64,000 bases of DNA from Ficedula albicollis (taxonomy: Eukaryota > Chordata > Aves > Passeriformes > Muscicapidae): positions 107,589,432 to 107,653,431 of the forward strand of contig NC_021673.1 in NCBI RefSeq assembly GCF_000247815.1. Direction: 5' to 3'. Position 1 is the first letter of the stretch. Every line of letters begins with the position of its first letter. The notes beneath the pieces were generated by a model. The model made no database searches. It had not been told where the DNA came from and worked only from the letters and a program-made list of their open reading frames with translations. The translations under genes and the position numbers were made by a program. Below, piece by piece: positions 25,488-37,145 of the stretch.

Positions 25488-25610
25488 AATCATAGAAACA
25501 TAGAATCAAAGAATGGTTTGGGTTGGAAGGTACATTAAAGATCATCTAGTTCAACCCCCATGCCCTGAGCAGGGACATCTTTCACTAGATCAGGTTGTCT
25601 CTAAACACCT
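25488..25610 (-). mobile_element. CR1 LINE 3' tail (minus strand)
   Basis: The + strand begins with the inverted CR1 terminal repeats (atcatagaaacatagaatc) and then gaatggtttgggttggaagg, followed by the inverted ctagttcaacccccatgccc segment. This is the classic CR1 3' terminus, read on the minus strand. It continues rightward into a reverse-transcriptase fragment of the same orientation. Confidence 0.93.
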
Positions 25611-25619
25611 CCCTCTCCT

Positions 25620-25735
25620 CCATATGTTCCAACATAACTTCCAGGATGATCAGCTCTGTGATCTTACCAGGCATGGAGGTGAGGCTGACTTGTTGGTAAT
25701 CACTTCTAGCAGTGAATTAGGAATTTATTGAAAGG
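25620..25735 (-). pseudogene. CR1 ORF2 reverse-transcriptase fragment
   Basis: Read on the minus strand, about 25641-25705 translates to DYQQVSLTSMPGKITELI followed by ILE. This matches the NYRPVSLTS-PGKIME-type reverse-transcriptase motif of CR1 ORF2. It directly abuts the CR1 3' tail, although most of ORF2 should lie between these two parts in a full element. The copy is therefore internally deleted, or two CR1 fragments are juxtaposed. It is a non-functional relic. Confidence 0.8.
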
Positions 25736-28700
25736 CTGGGCAGAAAATATATTTTTCTGTCTGTTTTCACCATGATTCATGGCCCATCTATTTGTGATGT
25801 GGGGGTTTCAAGACATCAAATCCTCCTTTCATTTAGATTTCATATGTGGGATTACATACTGCAAATAGGACTGCATTGCACGAGGCTGAATTTGGTGTTA
25901 AATTCCAAGTATACAAGTTTGTTTTTATGCAGAAATACCTCTGTTCAGAATTAGTGCAATGCTGATGTATTGCTCTAATATTAGAGCTTGTCAAAAACTT
26001 CTTCTGACTCTTTTGTCCCAGAAAAAAAAAAAAATGCTGGCATTTCATTTTTTGGGGTTTTTTTGCTCTGAATAAAGGCACCATATGATTCCTACCCACC
26101 TCCCCCCACCAACAAGGCACAATTGCAGGAAGAATCATCTTGGAAAAGCTTACACAGCTTTATTTTGAGGTCTTCAGCTGAAAAGCAGCTTCAGAATTCC
26201 TGAGCTACTGAGCTATTCTACTTTATTCTGGTGTGATTTTAAATTTTGTTTATTTTTTTAACGGGAAAACAGATTAGATAAATTAGTCTCAGTTTTCACT
26301 AGGAGGCTGAGCTCCCAAGCCAGAAATGCATGGGGTTTATTTAGGAATGCTGTCCAGTGTTTCATTTTTGCTACCTCAAAATAAACACATTTCACATTGA
26401 GCAGTGCAATTTTTCACTTTTGCAGAATGTTTTTATACTTGTTCATTATGCTTCTTCCAGAACCTAAACATTGCCCACAGCTTATTTTAGTTTTCATTAA
26501 AGAAAAATCTGGATGTGTTTGTAAATATTAAATATTTCAAATGGAACTGCCTTAGTCCATAGACTCATTATTCTAGTAAAAACTTCCACTGGTTTAATTT
26601 CCAAAAAAAAGTGTCACATTCTTCACTGTGGGTTCATCAGCAGTGCCCTGCTCAAAAATATATTGCAGAATGCCCCTCCATTTACAGACACTATGTATTT
26701 AATATCTGCAGAAAATCTGAGATCTGACTGAAATATTGCATGCCTGCAGTGAACAACTGTTCCCTTTCCAGTGCCCAAATGGTGGGCTGTTGCTGTTACT
26801 CATGGTGCTTATTTCATAGCATCTGAAATTCATCCACAAAAAATTCATGCTAAGAGTCATGCAAGATCTTGTGGTCTCAGCAGGTGAGATGAGCAAAAAG
26901 TGGATAAAAACCTGCAGGCCAAGGGAAGGATGTGACAGCAGGAATTCACACATCTGCTCTGTTGGCTTCTAGGCTTGAGATCCAAAGACTAAAAATAATA
27001 GACAGTAGTAGCATTTTTGGAGCATCCATGATTCTAGGAGAGCCTTTCCCACTGGATGACTAATTCCTTGAGTCTTTATGAGCAATAAATAAATTAGTTC
27101 ATCTGATAGCTGTCATATAAAAGCATATTTTCATCTATATTGCCTTCCACAAAAATTATTGAGAACAGGCAAGAGCTTCTAGTCCTGTTTATAACCAGCT
27201 AGTAAACACAAGGCTGAACTATTCTACAATTCACAAATGCTTTTTTTTAATTTGTTTAAGTTGTTTCATCTGAACACCTCTGGATCATTTGGTAAAGGGC
27301 AGGGAGGGTCTTTATGTGTCAATCATCTTTATCTCACTTAAACTTCTTAATCTGGAACTGTCACAGGGACATTTTACTAAGAGATTTCCAGTTACCTTTT
27401 TTTTTTCCACTTTGAGTATCAGAATGTAATGTGAGTTTAATGAGCACAGTTTAAAAAATCACCAAGAGAATATGTAGTGGAGCTCAAATTATGATTTCTA
27501 GATGCATCCAAATGATGCTTTAGAGAACAAAAACCTCTCTAAAAACTTACAGAATAGGGCACAGGGATGGAGGATGGGGAGGGATGTAACACTCCCATTT
27601 CTTCTGCTCAGTTCAGCAGAGGTTTATCATCAGGTGGTGTGTTGTAGCTATGAAACTGCTCAGTGTCCCACACAGATCAGGGCTGTATTAGCCTGGAGTG
27701 TTCTGTGCTGGAAAAGGGCTTGTTGACAGACTGCTTGCTGCAGCAGCATCACGGAAGGTATTACAGCTAATTCAACATGTCTCTGGCAGGAGTTAGGCAA
27801 CTTTGAGGCTTCTGTGGTATCACTGTGCTTCTACATCAGCACTTGTGAGAGTCAACTCGGCTGCTTATAAGCAAATATAAACAGACCAGTTCAGGTTGTA
27901 CGAATTCCAGGGGTGGAACCAGTGCTCACAGCTGTGACAAAACAGGAGCGTGGCCTGTCCAGAACAGAGGGACACTGTTTCTTCCTGAAACACTCTAAAG
28001 GCAAGGAAGGTGGAATCTGCTGAAAACATATTTTTGATGAAAAACAAACTTGAAGTTACTGCATTTTCTGATATTTAACTTATTCTGTTTGTCATCTGGG
28101 ATAATGGCACAGGCCATTTTTTATTACTGTAGTATGTTTACCAAGTCTCATGTAAATAGACTGTTTTCAGCAGAAATAAGCAAACTGAAGAAGCAAGTGA
28201 GATTTTCCTGACAGAAATCCATGACAAGCAATTAAATCTGTGTCTTGTCACTGAATCTGATGAAAGTTTTGCCTTGGATTATTCAGGCAGCTGAGTCAAT
28301 CAGCTCTGCCTTGTTTGGGGGTTTTATTGTCTGACTTAGGTTGAATGTGATGTAGAGGGATGTAAGAAAACCCACTGGACAGATCATGCTTCTGCATGAT
28401 GCAGAATTTTTCATACTGTTATTCAGAAGGTTTTTTTGAGAATTGCAGCCCACCCTGCTGGGTGTTTTCAGGTGAAAGCTGACTGCATTCACTTTATCTC
28501 AGCATTGAGGGCTCCACACTAGAGAAAGGCCCAGGAATTGGCTGCAAATCTTCGATGAGCTGCAGTGTTCTGTGCACCCCAGCTCCCAAAACATGTGATG
28601 TAAACAGAATGAGTGTTTTGCTTTTTCTGGTCGAGTATGGGAGGAGTCTGGCTGACCTGTTGTGTCCCTCTTCAAAATCTTTTGGATGACTTAAAGGAGC

Positions 28701-30708
28701 TAGGGAATCAGCAAGGGATCAGGGATTGAATTGTAAGGAAGGATAGTAAACTTCTGAGCACTAATGAAGCGAAGCTGTCCTTGGCTGTGCACGCTGGTGA
28801 TACTGAGTTATGTAGCTCATGGTCCAATTCTGTGTAAATTAAACCCTTGTTGACACCTCATGAGTTCAGGTGGGTGGCATGCACCATTTCCTTTCCTATG
28901 CAGAGCTTTTTTGGGGTGGTCATAGCACTTCAGAGACTTGCACAGTGTATACCTCACAGTATGTAACTCATATCCTGAGTTATGGTTCACAGTTTTCTGC
29001 TCAGGACACGTGGTGACAGTGTGGGCAACAGGCTGACTGCCTCCTATGCCTGGGTTCAACAGCAGGGGTCTTGAAGCTGTGCTTTTGGGGCTGCCCTTAC
29101 CTATGACCCCAGCTCTGTCAAACTGGGGAATTTTCTCTTGATCCATCTCACCAATCTTAATGGTATCATGCTTTTTATACCTATTCATGACTTCTGTCAT
29201 GGCTAACCCACTAAGTAGGTATTGATAAAAGAGAATTTGGTGTCCTGGATCTACCATTTACTATTACTTAAGAATGACTGTGAGTTGCAAACTTTTGCAA
29301 TCTTCCCCAGTTTTCACCAGGATAAATCCATTATGAGATTAACTAACCTTCCTCAGGATGCAGTAACTGGTGCAAAGGAAACAGTCATTTGGAAAGAAGG
29401 ATAAAGCAGCCTGGATGGGTATGTTAACCTGGGCACTGAGAGAATCTCTGGATTCTTGAAAATGTTTTGCAGGGGATATCCCATAGTCCATGTAGCCCCA
29501 GTATTCCAGTGATCTGTTCCAGCTGTTACCATGAGCACCACAGCACAATAATCACCTCCGTGTGCATTACTCATTCTCCATTTTATGGTATGTCTCAGTG
29601 CTTATTAGATCACTGACAGGGGGAACAAGCCATCCATTGAAGGAGACCTGGATGTAATTAAGCATTGTTCAACTGAATCCTATTAGTGTTAAATAACAAA
29701 AGATGTTACACATAATCTGAATTAGTAAACTACATGGAAGAGTACAGCAAAGTCACGAAGGCAAGGACTGATGCTCTGCAGAGGCTGCTGCTCTGGGAGA
29801 TGTAGTCTTGGTGACATATTAGCCATGATGCCTGTTAGCCATGTGTCATTGATCCTGGCTTAATGTTCTCCAGATATGAGAGGGATGTGCTGAGGTTATG
29901 CAGGCATTGGCTAATGACAAATAAAACCTGACCTGGCACAGAAGAACAGGAGACTTTTGTAATCTGAAGCGAGCACATGCCCAAAATAAGAGAAGACAGA
30001 AAATATTTCAGGGTGGTGTTTCTGCTTTGTCATAGGAATGGATGTGAAGTCCTGGGAAATCCTCTGACCTTGTGTAACAAAACAATAGGAGCCAGACAGA
30101 CCACTATCAGCAGACCCAAGCAGGAGCTCCTCGTCCTGCAGGTGGCTGATGCTGCAGTCACAAGTCTGCTTGTGTGTCTGTGGTGCAATGCAGGGACACA
30201 CAGAACACACCATCAGCATCCAGGGCAGAGAGGCTCCGTTTCTGCAGCCGAGTCCAAGCAGGCTGGGTAATCCCCAACCCTACCGAGCACCAAGCCCATT
30301 TTCTGACTGACTTACATCCAGTGTGTGGCTTGCACTCTGGCTCAGATTGCTAATAAATTCAATCCACTGAGGTGCTCAATAAGGGATCATTTTTAGCACC
30401 TCTAGCTAGGCACAGGTCTTGCCAATGTAACCGTGCTCAAGTACCTAATTTTGGACAGATTTGCTCTTAGCACCTGGAAATCTATAAATGTGTAATTTGA
30501 AAGGCAGGGAGAGATAATCCCTCAGAAGCACTACATTTGGCACTAAATGTTCTTGATATCAGTGCAATACACTGGCTCAAATGCAGCAGTTTTATTCCAC
30601 CATAAAAATGATGAAAAGGATACAGTTTTCAGGTTTCTTTTAGTCAATTGTGCAAGCTTTCCTTGTTGATATGGTTGTTAAAAGAAGCTTCCTGTTCTTT
30701 TTGGTAAG
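25736..30708. other. Intron 2 segment without gene
   Basis: AT-rich intronic sequence with an A-run at about 26022-26033 and T-runs near 27241 and 27400. ORFs are short, up to 146 codons at 28817-29257 on minus, with no domain. No transposon was recognised. Confidence 0.55.
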
Positions 30709-31382
30709 TGTGGTGGCTTAACCCCAGGTGGCAGCTAAGCCCCACAGAGCCGCACGTTCACTTCCCAATTAGCAGGATCAGGTAGAGAATCAGAAAAGTG
30801 AGAAAACTTGGGGGTGGAGATAAAGACAGTTTAAAGGGGAAAGCAGAAGCTGTGCACAGGAATTCATTCACCAGCTGATACTAGCTTAGTAGGTTAGAGC
30901 ATGGTGCTGATAGCTCCAAAATCACTGTCCAGGCCATTCGCTTGAGAGTTGGACTCAATGATCCTTGCAGGTGCCTTCTAACTCAGAAATTCAGCGAAAT
31001 ATCTGGGAGATCATTTATTTCCCCTTGTCAGGCAAGTGGTCAGCCATCTCCAGAAAAGCTGGGCTCCATCACGTGTAACAGTGACTTGAAAAGACAAACA
31101 CCACCACTCTAAATGCCCCAGCTCTATATGCTGAGCAGGATGCCATATGTTATGGAATATCAGCTCTCCTGGCTGTGTTCTCTCCCAGCTCCCTGTGCAC
31201 CCCCAACCTGCTCACTGGTGGGGTGTGAGGAGCAGAAAAGGCCTTGACTCTGCATAAGTGCTGTTCAGCAATAATGAAAATGTCCCTGTGTTATCAACAC
31301 TGTCCCCAGCACAAATCCACACCATAGCTCCCTATCAGCTGCTAGGAAGAAAATTAACTCTACCCCATTGCAAACCAGCACA
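30709..31382 (-). mobile_element. Solo ERVL-type LTR (minus strand), interrupted by a SINE
   Basis: On the minus strand the element starts TGTGCTGGTTTGCAATGGGG and ends GGTTAAGCCACCACA, with the TG...CA termini of a retroviral LTR. Recognisable parts of a common avian ERVL-like LTR are present in order: a GAGTTAATTTTCTTC block; CAGTGTTGATAACACAGGGA; GTCAAGGCCTTTTCTGCT; a degenerate TATA box (about 31122-31132, reading CATATAGAGC on minus); GATGGAGCCCAGC; and the AAACTGTCTTTATCTC block near 30820-30836. No internal retroviral sequence lies on either side, so this is a solo LTR left by recombination. The flanks gtaag and acaag could be a decayed 5-bp target duplication. The family name is from recall. 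Confidence 0.88.
30871..31008 (+). mobile_element. TguSINE1-like SINE (tRNA-Ile head, CR1 tail) nested in the LTR
   Basis: The 5' part (about 30880-30945) resembles tRNA-Ile, with the A-box-like ctagcttagtaggttagagc and then atggtgctgatagctccaaa. It continues into ggccattcgcttgagagttg and then ggactcaatgatccttgcag, the 3' tail shared with CR1. This tRNA-Ile plus CR1-tail structure is that of passerine TguSINE1. It splits the LTR: LTR sequence resumes at about 31018 with the block before gtcagccatctccagaaaag. Flanking attcattca (30862-30870) and atcattta (31010-31017) look like a decayed target-site duplication. It is not a functional tRNA gene, because the acceptor stem and B-box region are degenerate. 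Confidence 0.87.
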
Positions 31383-31524
31383 ACAAGCAAGAAATAGCTG
31401 TGGACTTTAGTTTATACCTCATGTGTTCCAACACAGTGAAATATTGTAGGCATTAAGGCCAACAGGCACAAGTACTAAATGCAGCAATGATGGAAATAAT
31501 ACTGGTAGAATTAGGGAAATATAA

Positions 31525-31953
<429 letters not shown>

Positions 31954-34100
31954 TTTTCTGCTATTTCATCAGAGGCCATTATATTACAATTTTTCTTTCA
32001 AAACTGGATTTCAGAACTGAATAAGGAGTTTTCTTTATCTAACTATTTTTCAGGAAATTTTCACCAAAAGAAGATGCTAATTTACATCTTGTGTATCCAT
32101 TTGACTTAATAAAGACATCTGAGACCAAAGAAAAATTTTGCTATTCTCTCCTCTTTTTATTAGAAAAAAGAGAAATCACAGTCTTCAGCACAATTATGTT
32201 GGTTTCTTGTGTATCTTGTCATGGATAAGCTGCATATTCATCAACAAAGCGAGGAGAGGTGAAGAGTTTTTATGAAAATATTTTCCTTAACAACAGCAGA
32301 GATTCATTGGTCATTTCTCAGTCATCACTGATCTTATCAACAGGGGAAATGTGTGCCATCATCCTTTTGGCACAAGAGATGAGACTGGAAACCAAGGCAA
32401 GAAATTTGCTTGTGATCATGGCAGATCAGTGTTTCTGAGGAACATGTGGAGCAATTAATTTGTGCTCTGATACGATACAGGAGGAAAGTCCTGATATCTT
32501 CCAGCTCTAGTGCAAATGCCTGTGTTGTGCTGGAAAATTCACATCATCTCCATTTGAAAAAGTGAGAAGGAGAAAACACACTTTACAGATTGTGTGGTTC
32601 TCTGCCTCTGTGAACAGCAAACCACAGATGTCAGGAGAAAGCAAGGGATCTGGAGACAGAGCAAGGCTGATGGGGAGCACCCTGGTAACTTTACCCAACT
32701 ACATTTCAGATCCATGCTCCCAACATGGAAATAAAATGCAAAACACATTGAACAAGTGATTTATAACTGAAGAGGTAAGTGCCAAAAAAATTTTGGGCAC
32801 TTATTAATAAGTTTAGTGTTGCTGTGGGAGATTCTTAAGTTGCAGCCATGGTAGGAAATGACACTGTTAGGAAAATTTATAGACATTTCTAGAGCATGTA
32901 AAATTATTGGATAAAAAGTTACAAGGCCATGCAAACTCAATTCCCAGTGCAAATTATCAGTCATATGAGTTATCTTTCCACATGTAGGTGTAAGGGATAA
33001 GAGAAAGTAACTATGTGGCTAGGCTGTGCTCTGGCTAAGAAACTTGTCATAACAAAACCTATCCTACAGGCCTTCCCTGTAGAAGAATTCCCCATTTAGA
33101 AGGAGCTGATGCCAGTTGTTATCAGTGCTAGAGATGAGTTGCATCCAGCCAGAACCAGTAGGAATGCAAGCTCCAATGTGTTTCAGGAAAGAAAGGTGAG
33201 AACTCAAATTTAGGTCAAATTTGACTGTGTGATCTTGGTTCTCAAGTGGTTTCACGTCTGGGAGAAATCTATAGTTTGTAAAGAGTCAACACCTTAAAAT
33301 GCTAATTGTGGTCAGGAGTTTTCTGCCATTCAAAGTAAATGATAATATTTTGTTGCATGTAAATAAGAACCTAATTTCGTTGTCACAGTACCAAGTTCCC
33401 CAGTCTTCTCTGGTAGCTGTGTCTCTCTGAGATGAAGGAAATTTTCAGCTGGAGGAAATAGGTGTAGCAGAGTCTTCTTTCGCTTTTTGGTTTTTTTAGT
33501 GAAAGTACAGAACAACTAAATACAAATGCTGTACCAACTCAAGAAGTCTGTAAAGAAATCACCCAAGGGTGTTTGCTGTTGTTTTCAGAAAATCCATAAT
33601 GCTGTTTTTTAGTTAAACTATAGGAAGTAAACACAAACTTGCCAAGCCGTGTGTTTGAGAGCTATCCAGGTTGAAGGCCAGTCTTTTAGAAGACAAATAT
33701 ACCATGTAAGCCCACAGATTTGTCCTGTGTCTGTGTGGTACTTTATTTGGGAGTTGAGACAAGTAGTGATTCACAAACAGCTCCTGTTTTGTTTCAAAGC
33801 CACATTGTAGTAGGCAAGTGTTTGTGCAAACTGAGTTAGGAGCAGCTTTCAGCTGGTGTGAGTACCTGCTGACAGCAGAAAATTACATTTGCAAATGTTT
33901 TATCAACAATATCTTATGCAGAACCTTTTGTAATGGAAACAGAAATATAGCTTCTTGTTTACTGCAATGTGGAGTTTCTGATACATCTGTCTCCTTCCTA
34001 ACCATGTCACAATTCTTGGATTTGGAGAAGCTGAGGAGTTCACAAGGGTCAGGAAAGCTATTTTGAACCATGCTCTTGGTGAGGCAGAAATCATGTCTGG
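31954..34100. other. Intron 2 segment without gene
   Basis: AT-rich intronic sequence with only short chance ORFs. A donor-like gaggtaagtg at about 32772 follows a possible acceptor near 32709, but the block between has stops in the COLEC12 frame. Nothing else was seen. Confidence 0.55.
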
Positions 34101-34199
34101 TAACCCACATTTCTCATATTGTAGTTTGTGCTATCCCCAGTCCCTTCCCCTAACCCACATCTCTCACATTGTAGTTTGTGCTATCCCCAGTCCCTTCCC
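34101..34199. repeat. Tandem duplication, 50-bp unit
   Basis: Copies at 34101-34150 and 34151-34199 share gtagtttgtgctatccccag and differ at two T/C positions plus the last base. Confidence 0.95.
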
Positions 34200-36780
34200 A
34201 GGATTGCTGAGGCTGCCATATCCGTAGGGTGGGAGTAGCACGTGGTCTCCAGGTCAGTGAAACCACCCACCAACAAGGTATACACAGGACTTAGGATGGA
34301 AAAGCCATAGCTTCAGGCAGCAAGGGAAGTGCAACTCTTCTGGCCCTGGTTGCTGAGAGAATAAAATCTGTCTTTAGACTGTCAAGTTTGAGATCCAAGC
34401 TGCGTGGCTTCTCTTTGCAAGGGCACTCCCCCTGTGTGTTGGTGTTCATGACTCTCCTTAGCCTTGGAGAAGCAAAGAGAAACTTTGAAAGAGTGTTTCA
34501 TCTGACGAAATACTTGCTTGCTGAGCTTTCTGAGTGCTATTTCTTGCTTGTTAAGCTCAAGATACATCTTAGCACTTCATGAACTGTTGAAAAAACATCC
34601 CTTACTGATGCTCAGCCAAGGTGGCCATAGAAAAGCAGCATGGCTTGAAGGGCTGTCGTAATTCTTGAAATTGCTGTAAGCACCCTGCGCTACTGTGGGA
34701 GAAGTAACTTTTGAAACAATGCAAGTCCCTCATGGTCATGTAACCTCGGGGGTCTGTGCTGCAGAGTGCTTTGGAGGCTGCATTTCTGCTGGAGAGGACC
34801 CTGTGGTCTGCCAAGGCTTGGCACTGCTGTTGGCCGAACGGGAATGTCGCTGCTTGCGATGCCAACAGAGAGCCGAAGGGCTCCTTCTCCTCTTTGAACT
34901 GGGGACCCCAGAGCAGGGTTCCTTGGTTACACAATAAAATAATAAAAATGCTAGTTCAAATTTTGAATTAGTAAAGAACTATTTTTGGCTTTCTCAGAGA
35001 CAGCATCTGTAAATAATCAGGCAGAAGCCTTTCCATAAAACAACACAGAAAAACCTCAAAGAGCATTTAGATTCTGCAACATTTAAACAAGATTTTTAAC
35101 TCATGGGGAAGCCAACATCAACACAATGCTTCCTGCACATAAAAGCATGGAATTTCTTAGCAGTGTGGGGGCAATAAATGACTATCACATTTCCCTCCTT
35201 TCTAAAACCTAAATATTTTTCAATGGAAATAGTAATATTGATGGAAAAAAGAAAAGAGGACCTCGAGTTATGTAAGAATTTATTTAAGCTCTGAACCTCC
35301 ATACACTGCAGACTGGCGGCTAATTAAAGAAAAACTCAAGCCATTCAGTTTTGCTCTAACTGTCCTCCAAGCTCAGGAGATCAAATATACTAGCTGGGAT
35401 CCTTCTTCTAATCATTCGCATTTGTGACCCAAGTTTTGAGTTCATTCCTGCTGCTCTCAGCCCCGTCCATCCATAATTCAAACAAAAGAGGTGAATGATC
35501 CAGTCTTAATTTTGCCCTCTACAGAGGCAACAGGATGTGATGATGAACAGCTATACACATTTACGCCCCTAGCAACCTCTGACCACAGGGTTTGCCCACA
35601 GTGTTTGTGAAATCAGAAATTCATAGCCAAGTACATATGCATGGGTTATTTGTTAGGGAAAATGTAAACATTTGCCACTGTAAAAAATTAATACTTTATT
35701 CAAGATGCTGTTATCTTGATTTCTTAGCTCTTTTAGGAGGTGTGCTGTTGGCTCAAGGGGCTGCCTAGTCAGGCTCCTGTGCTTTTGAGTGGGAAATTGT
35801 TTATGAACAACCAGTTACATTTCTGGTCATTAGATCTGACTGAAACCTATGAATCTCCAAGCTGTGGGTGAATGAGCCAGCACATAGCAAGTTTCTAGGA
35901 GGGATGACTATTACAGGCAAACAGAACTGGAGGGTGTTATGATTTAACAAGGCCCCACAAGCAAGCTGTGTGGTTCCACAAACCACCCCTGGCTTATGAA
36001 CTGCTGCTAGAGAAGGGCTGAATTAAGCATTTATTTCATCTGTGTGAATCTCTGGGTAGAGAACCAAAATCAGTCTTGCACTTCCTGTTTACCAGTCTGG
36101 TTAGCTTTTAGCTATAGTTTGTAGGTTGTCATTTAGAGTGTCTAATTATCCAGCTTCCCACAAACAACAGATTTGTGACTTTTCCCAGACAAGGCACAGT
36201 TATGAAAAGTCATACAGTAGAGGAGTCAAGATAATGGTATGCAAAATTGTGCCTAGATCTGTTTTTCTCTGCTAAATGATTTACTCATTTAGATATTCTG
36301 ACAAATGCCAAAACAATTTCCCAAAAAAGCTAATGTTTGCTTCATCAGCAGCTTTCAGAGAAAACAAAATGTTGTGGTTTAGACATGGAGAGAGATGGTC
36401 ACAGAGATACTGAGCTTACCAAAGTGAGTTCTCAAACCCTCAGGAGGAGGTCAGTCAGTGTTGCTGGCACCTGGGAGCCTGGCAGAGTTGTAGCTCATGG
36501 CTGTGGTCTCCTGGCCACCTCCTGCTTGCTGGCTGCCCCCAGCAGGTAGTGCTGGAGCACAGGCACGTAAAGCAGTGCCCAGGCTGCATGGTCTCTCTGC
36601 AGCTCAACACTGACCTTTTCAAATGGACAAAGGACATCTACGCTGGTTTGCAGCTTTGAAAATCCTGGTTGGGTCTACCACCACGTGAAAATGCTTTGAT
36701 GAAAATAAAACCTGAATGAAGAGAGACTCCATCCTCTGGAAATATTCTAAGCTCTATCCCACAGTAAGACTTTCTTTGGA
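34200..36780. other. Intron 2 segment without gene
   Basis: Intronic sequence with overlapping chance ORFs around 34602-34971 on both strands. No domain, exon or repeat family was recognised. Confidence 0.55.
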
Positions 36781-36860
36781 TTTTTTTTTTGTTTGTTTGT
36801 TTGTTGGTTTTTTTTGTTTGTTTGTTTTTGGTTTTTTGTTTTGTTTTGTTTTGTTTTTTA
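36781..36860. repeat. T-rich (GTTT)n/(GTTTT)n low-complexity tract
   Basis: Alternating GTTT, GTTTT and T-runs over about 80 bp. It lies about 105 bp upstream of a minus-strand CR1 3' end. Confidence 0.9.
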
Positions 36861-36965
36861 ACTGCTAAATTTGGGAACAGAGCAGAGATTGCCACTTCTA
36901 TTATGGAACCATAAGAAAACCAAAAGTTTGTTCTGTAATTACTTTTTCAGTGTAGCTTTCTTTTC

Positions 36966-37145
36966 ACAGAATTACAGGATGGGTAAGGTTGGAAAGGACT
37001 ACATCTGGTCCAACCTCCCTGCTCAAGCAGGGCCATCTTAGAGCACAGGACACAGGATTGCATCCATATGGTTCTTGAATATTTCCAGTCAGAGGGACTC
37101 CACAACCTTTCTAGGCAATCTTCCATTGCATGGTCACTCCAAAAC
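36966..37145 (-). mobile_element. CR1 LINE fragment, 3' end (minus strand)
   Basis: On the + strand, cacagaattacaggatgggt, ggttggaaaggactac and ggtccaacctccctgctcaa are the inverted CR1 3' terminus. They are followed by the tcttgaatatttccagtcag and gactccacaacctttctagg segments. The element's 3' end is at the left. It is truncated and diverged, with no ORF. Confidence 0.92.

Noticed and set aside
30880..30945. A tRNA-Ile gene
   Set aside because: Only the head of the tRNA is kept, the B-box region is degenerate and it runs into a CR1-like tail. It is a SINE.
32709..32774. Exon-like block before gtaagtgcc
   Set aside because: It has a stop in the COLEC12 frame and a weak acceptor, so nothing beyond chance splice-like sites supports it.
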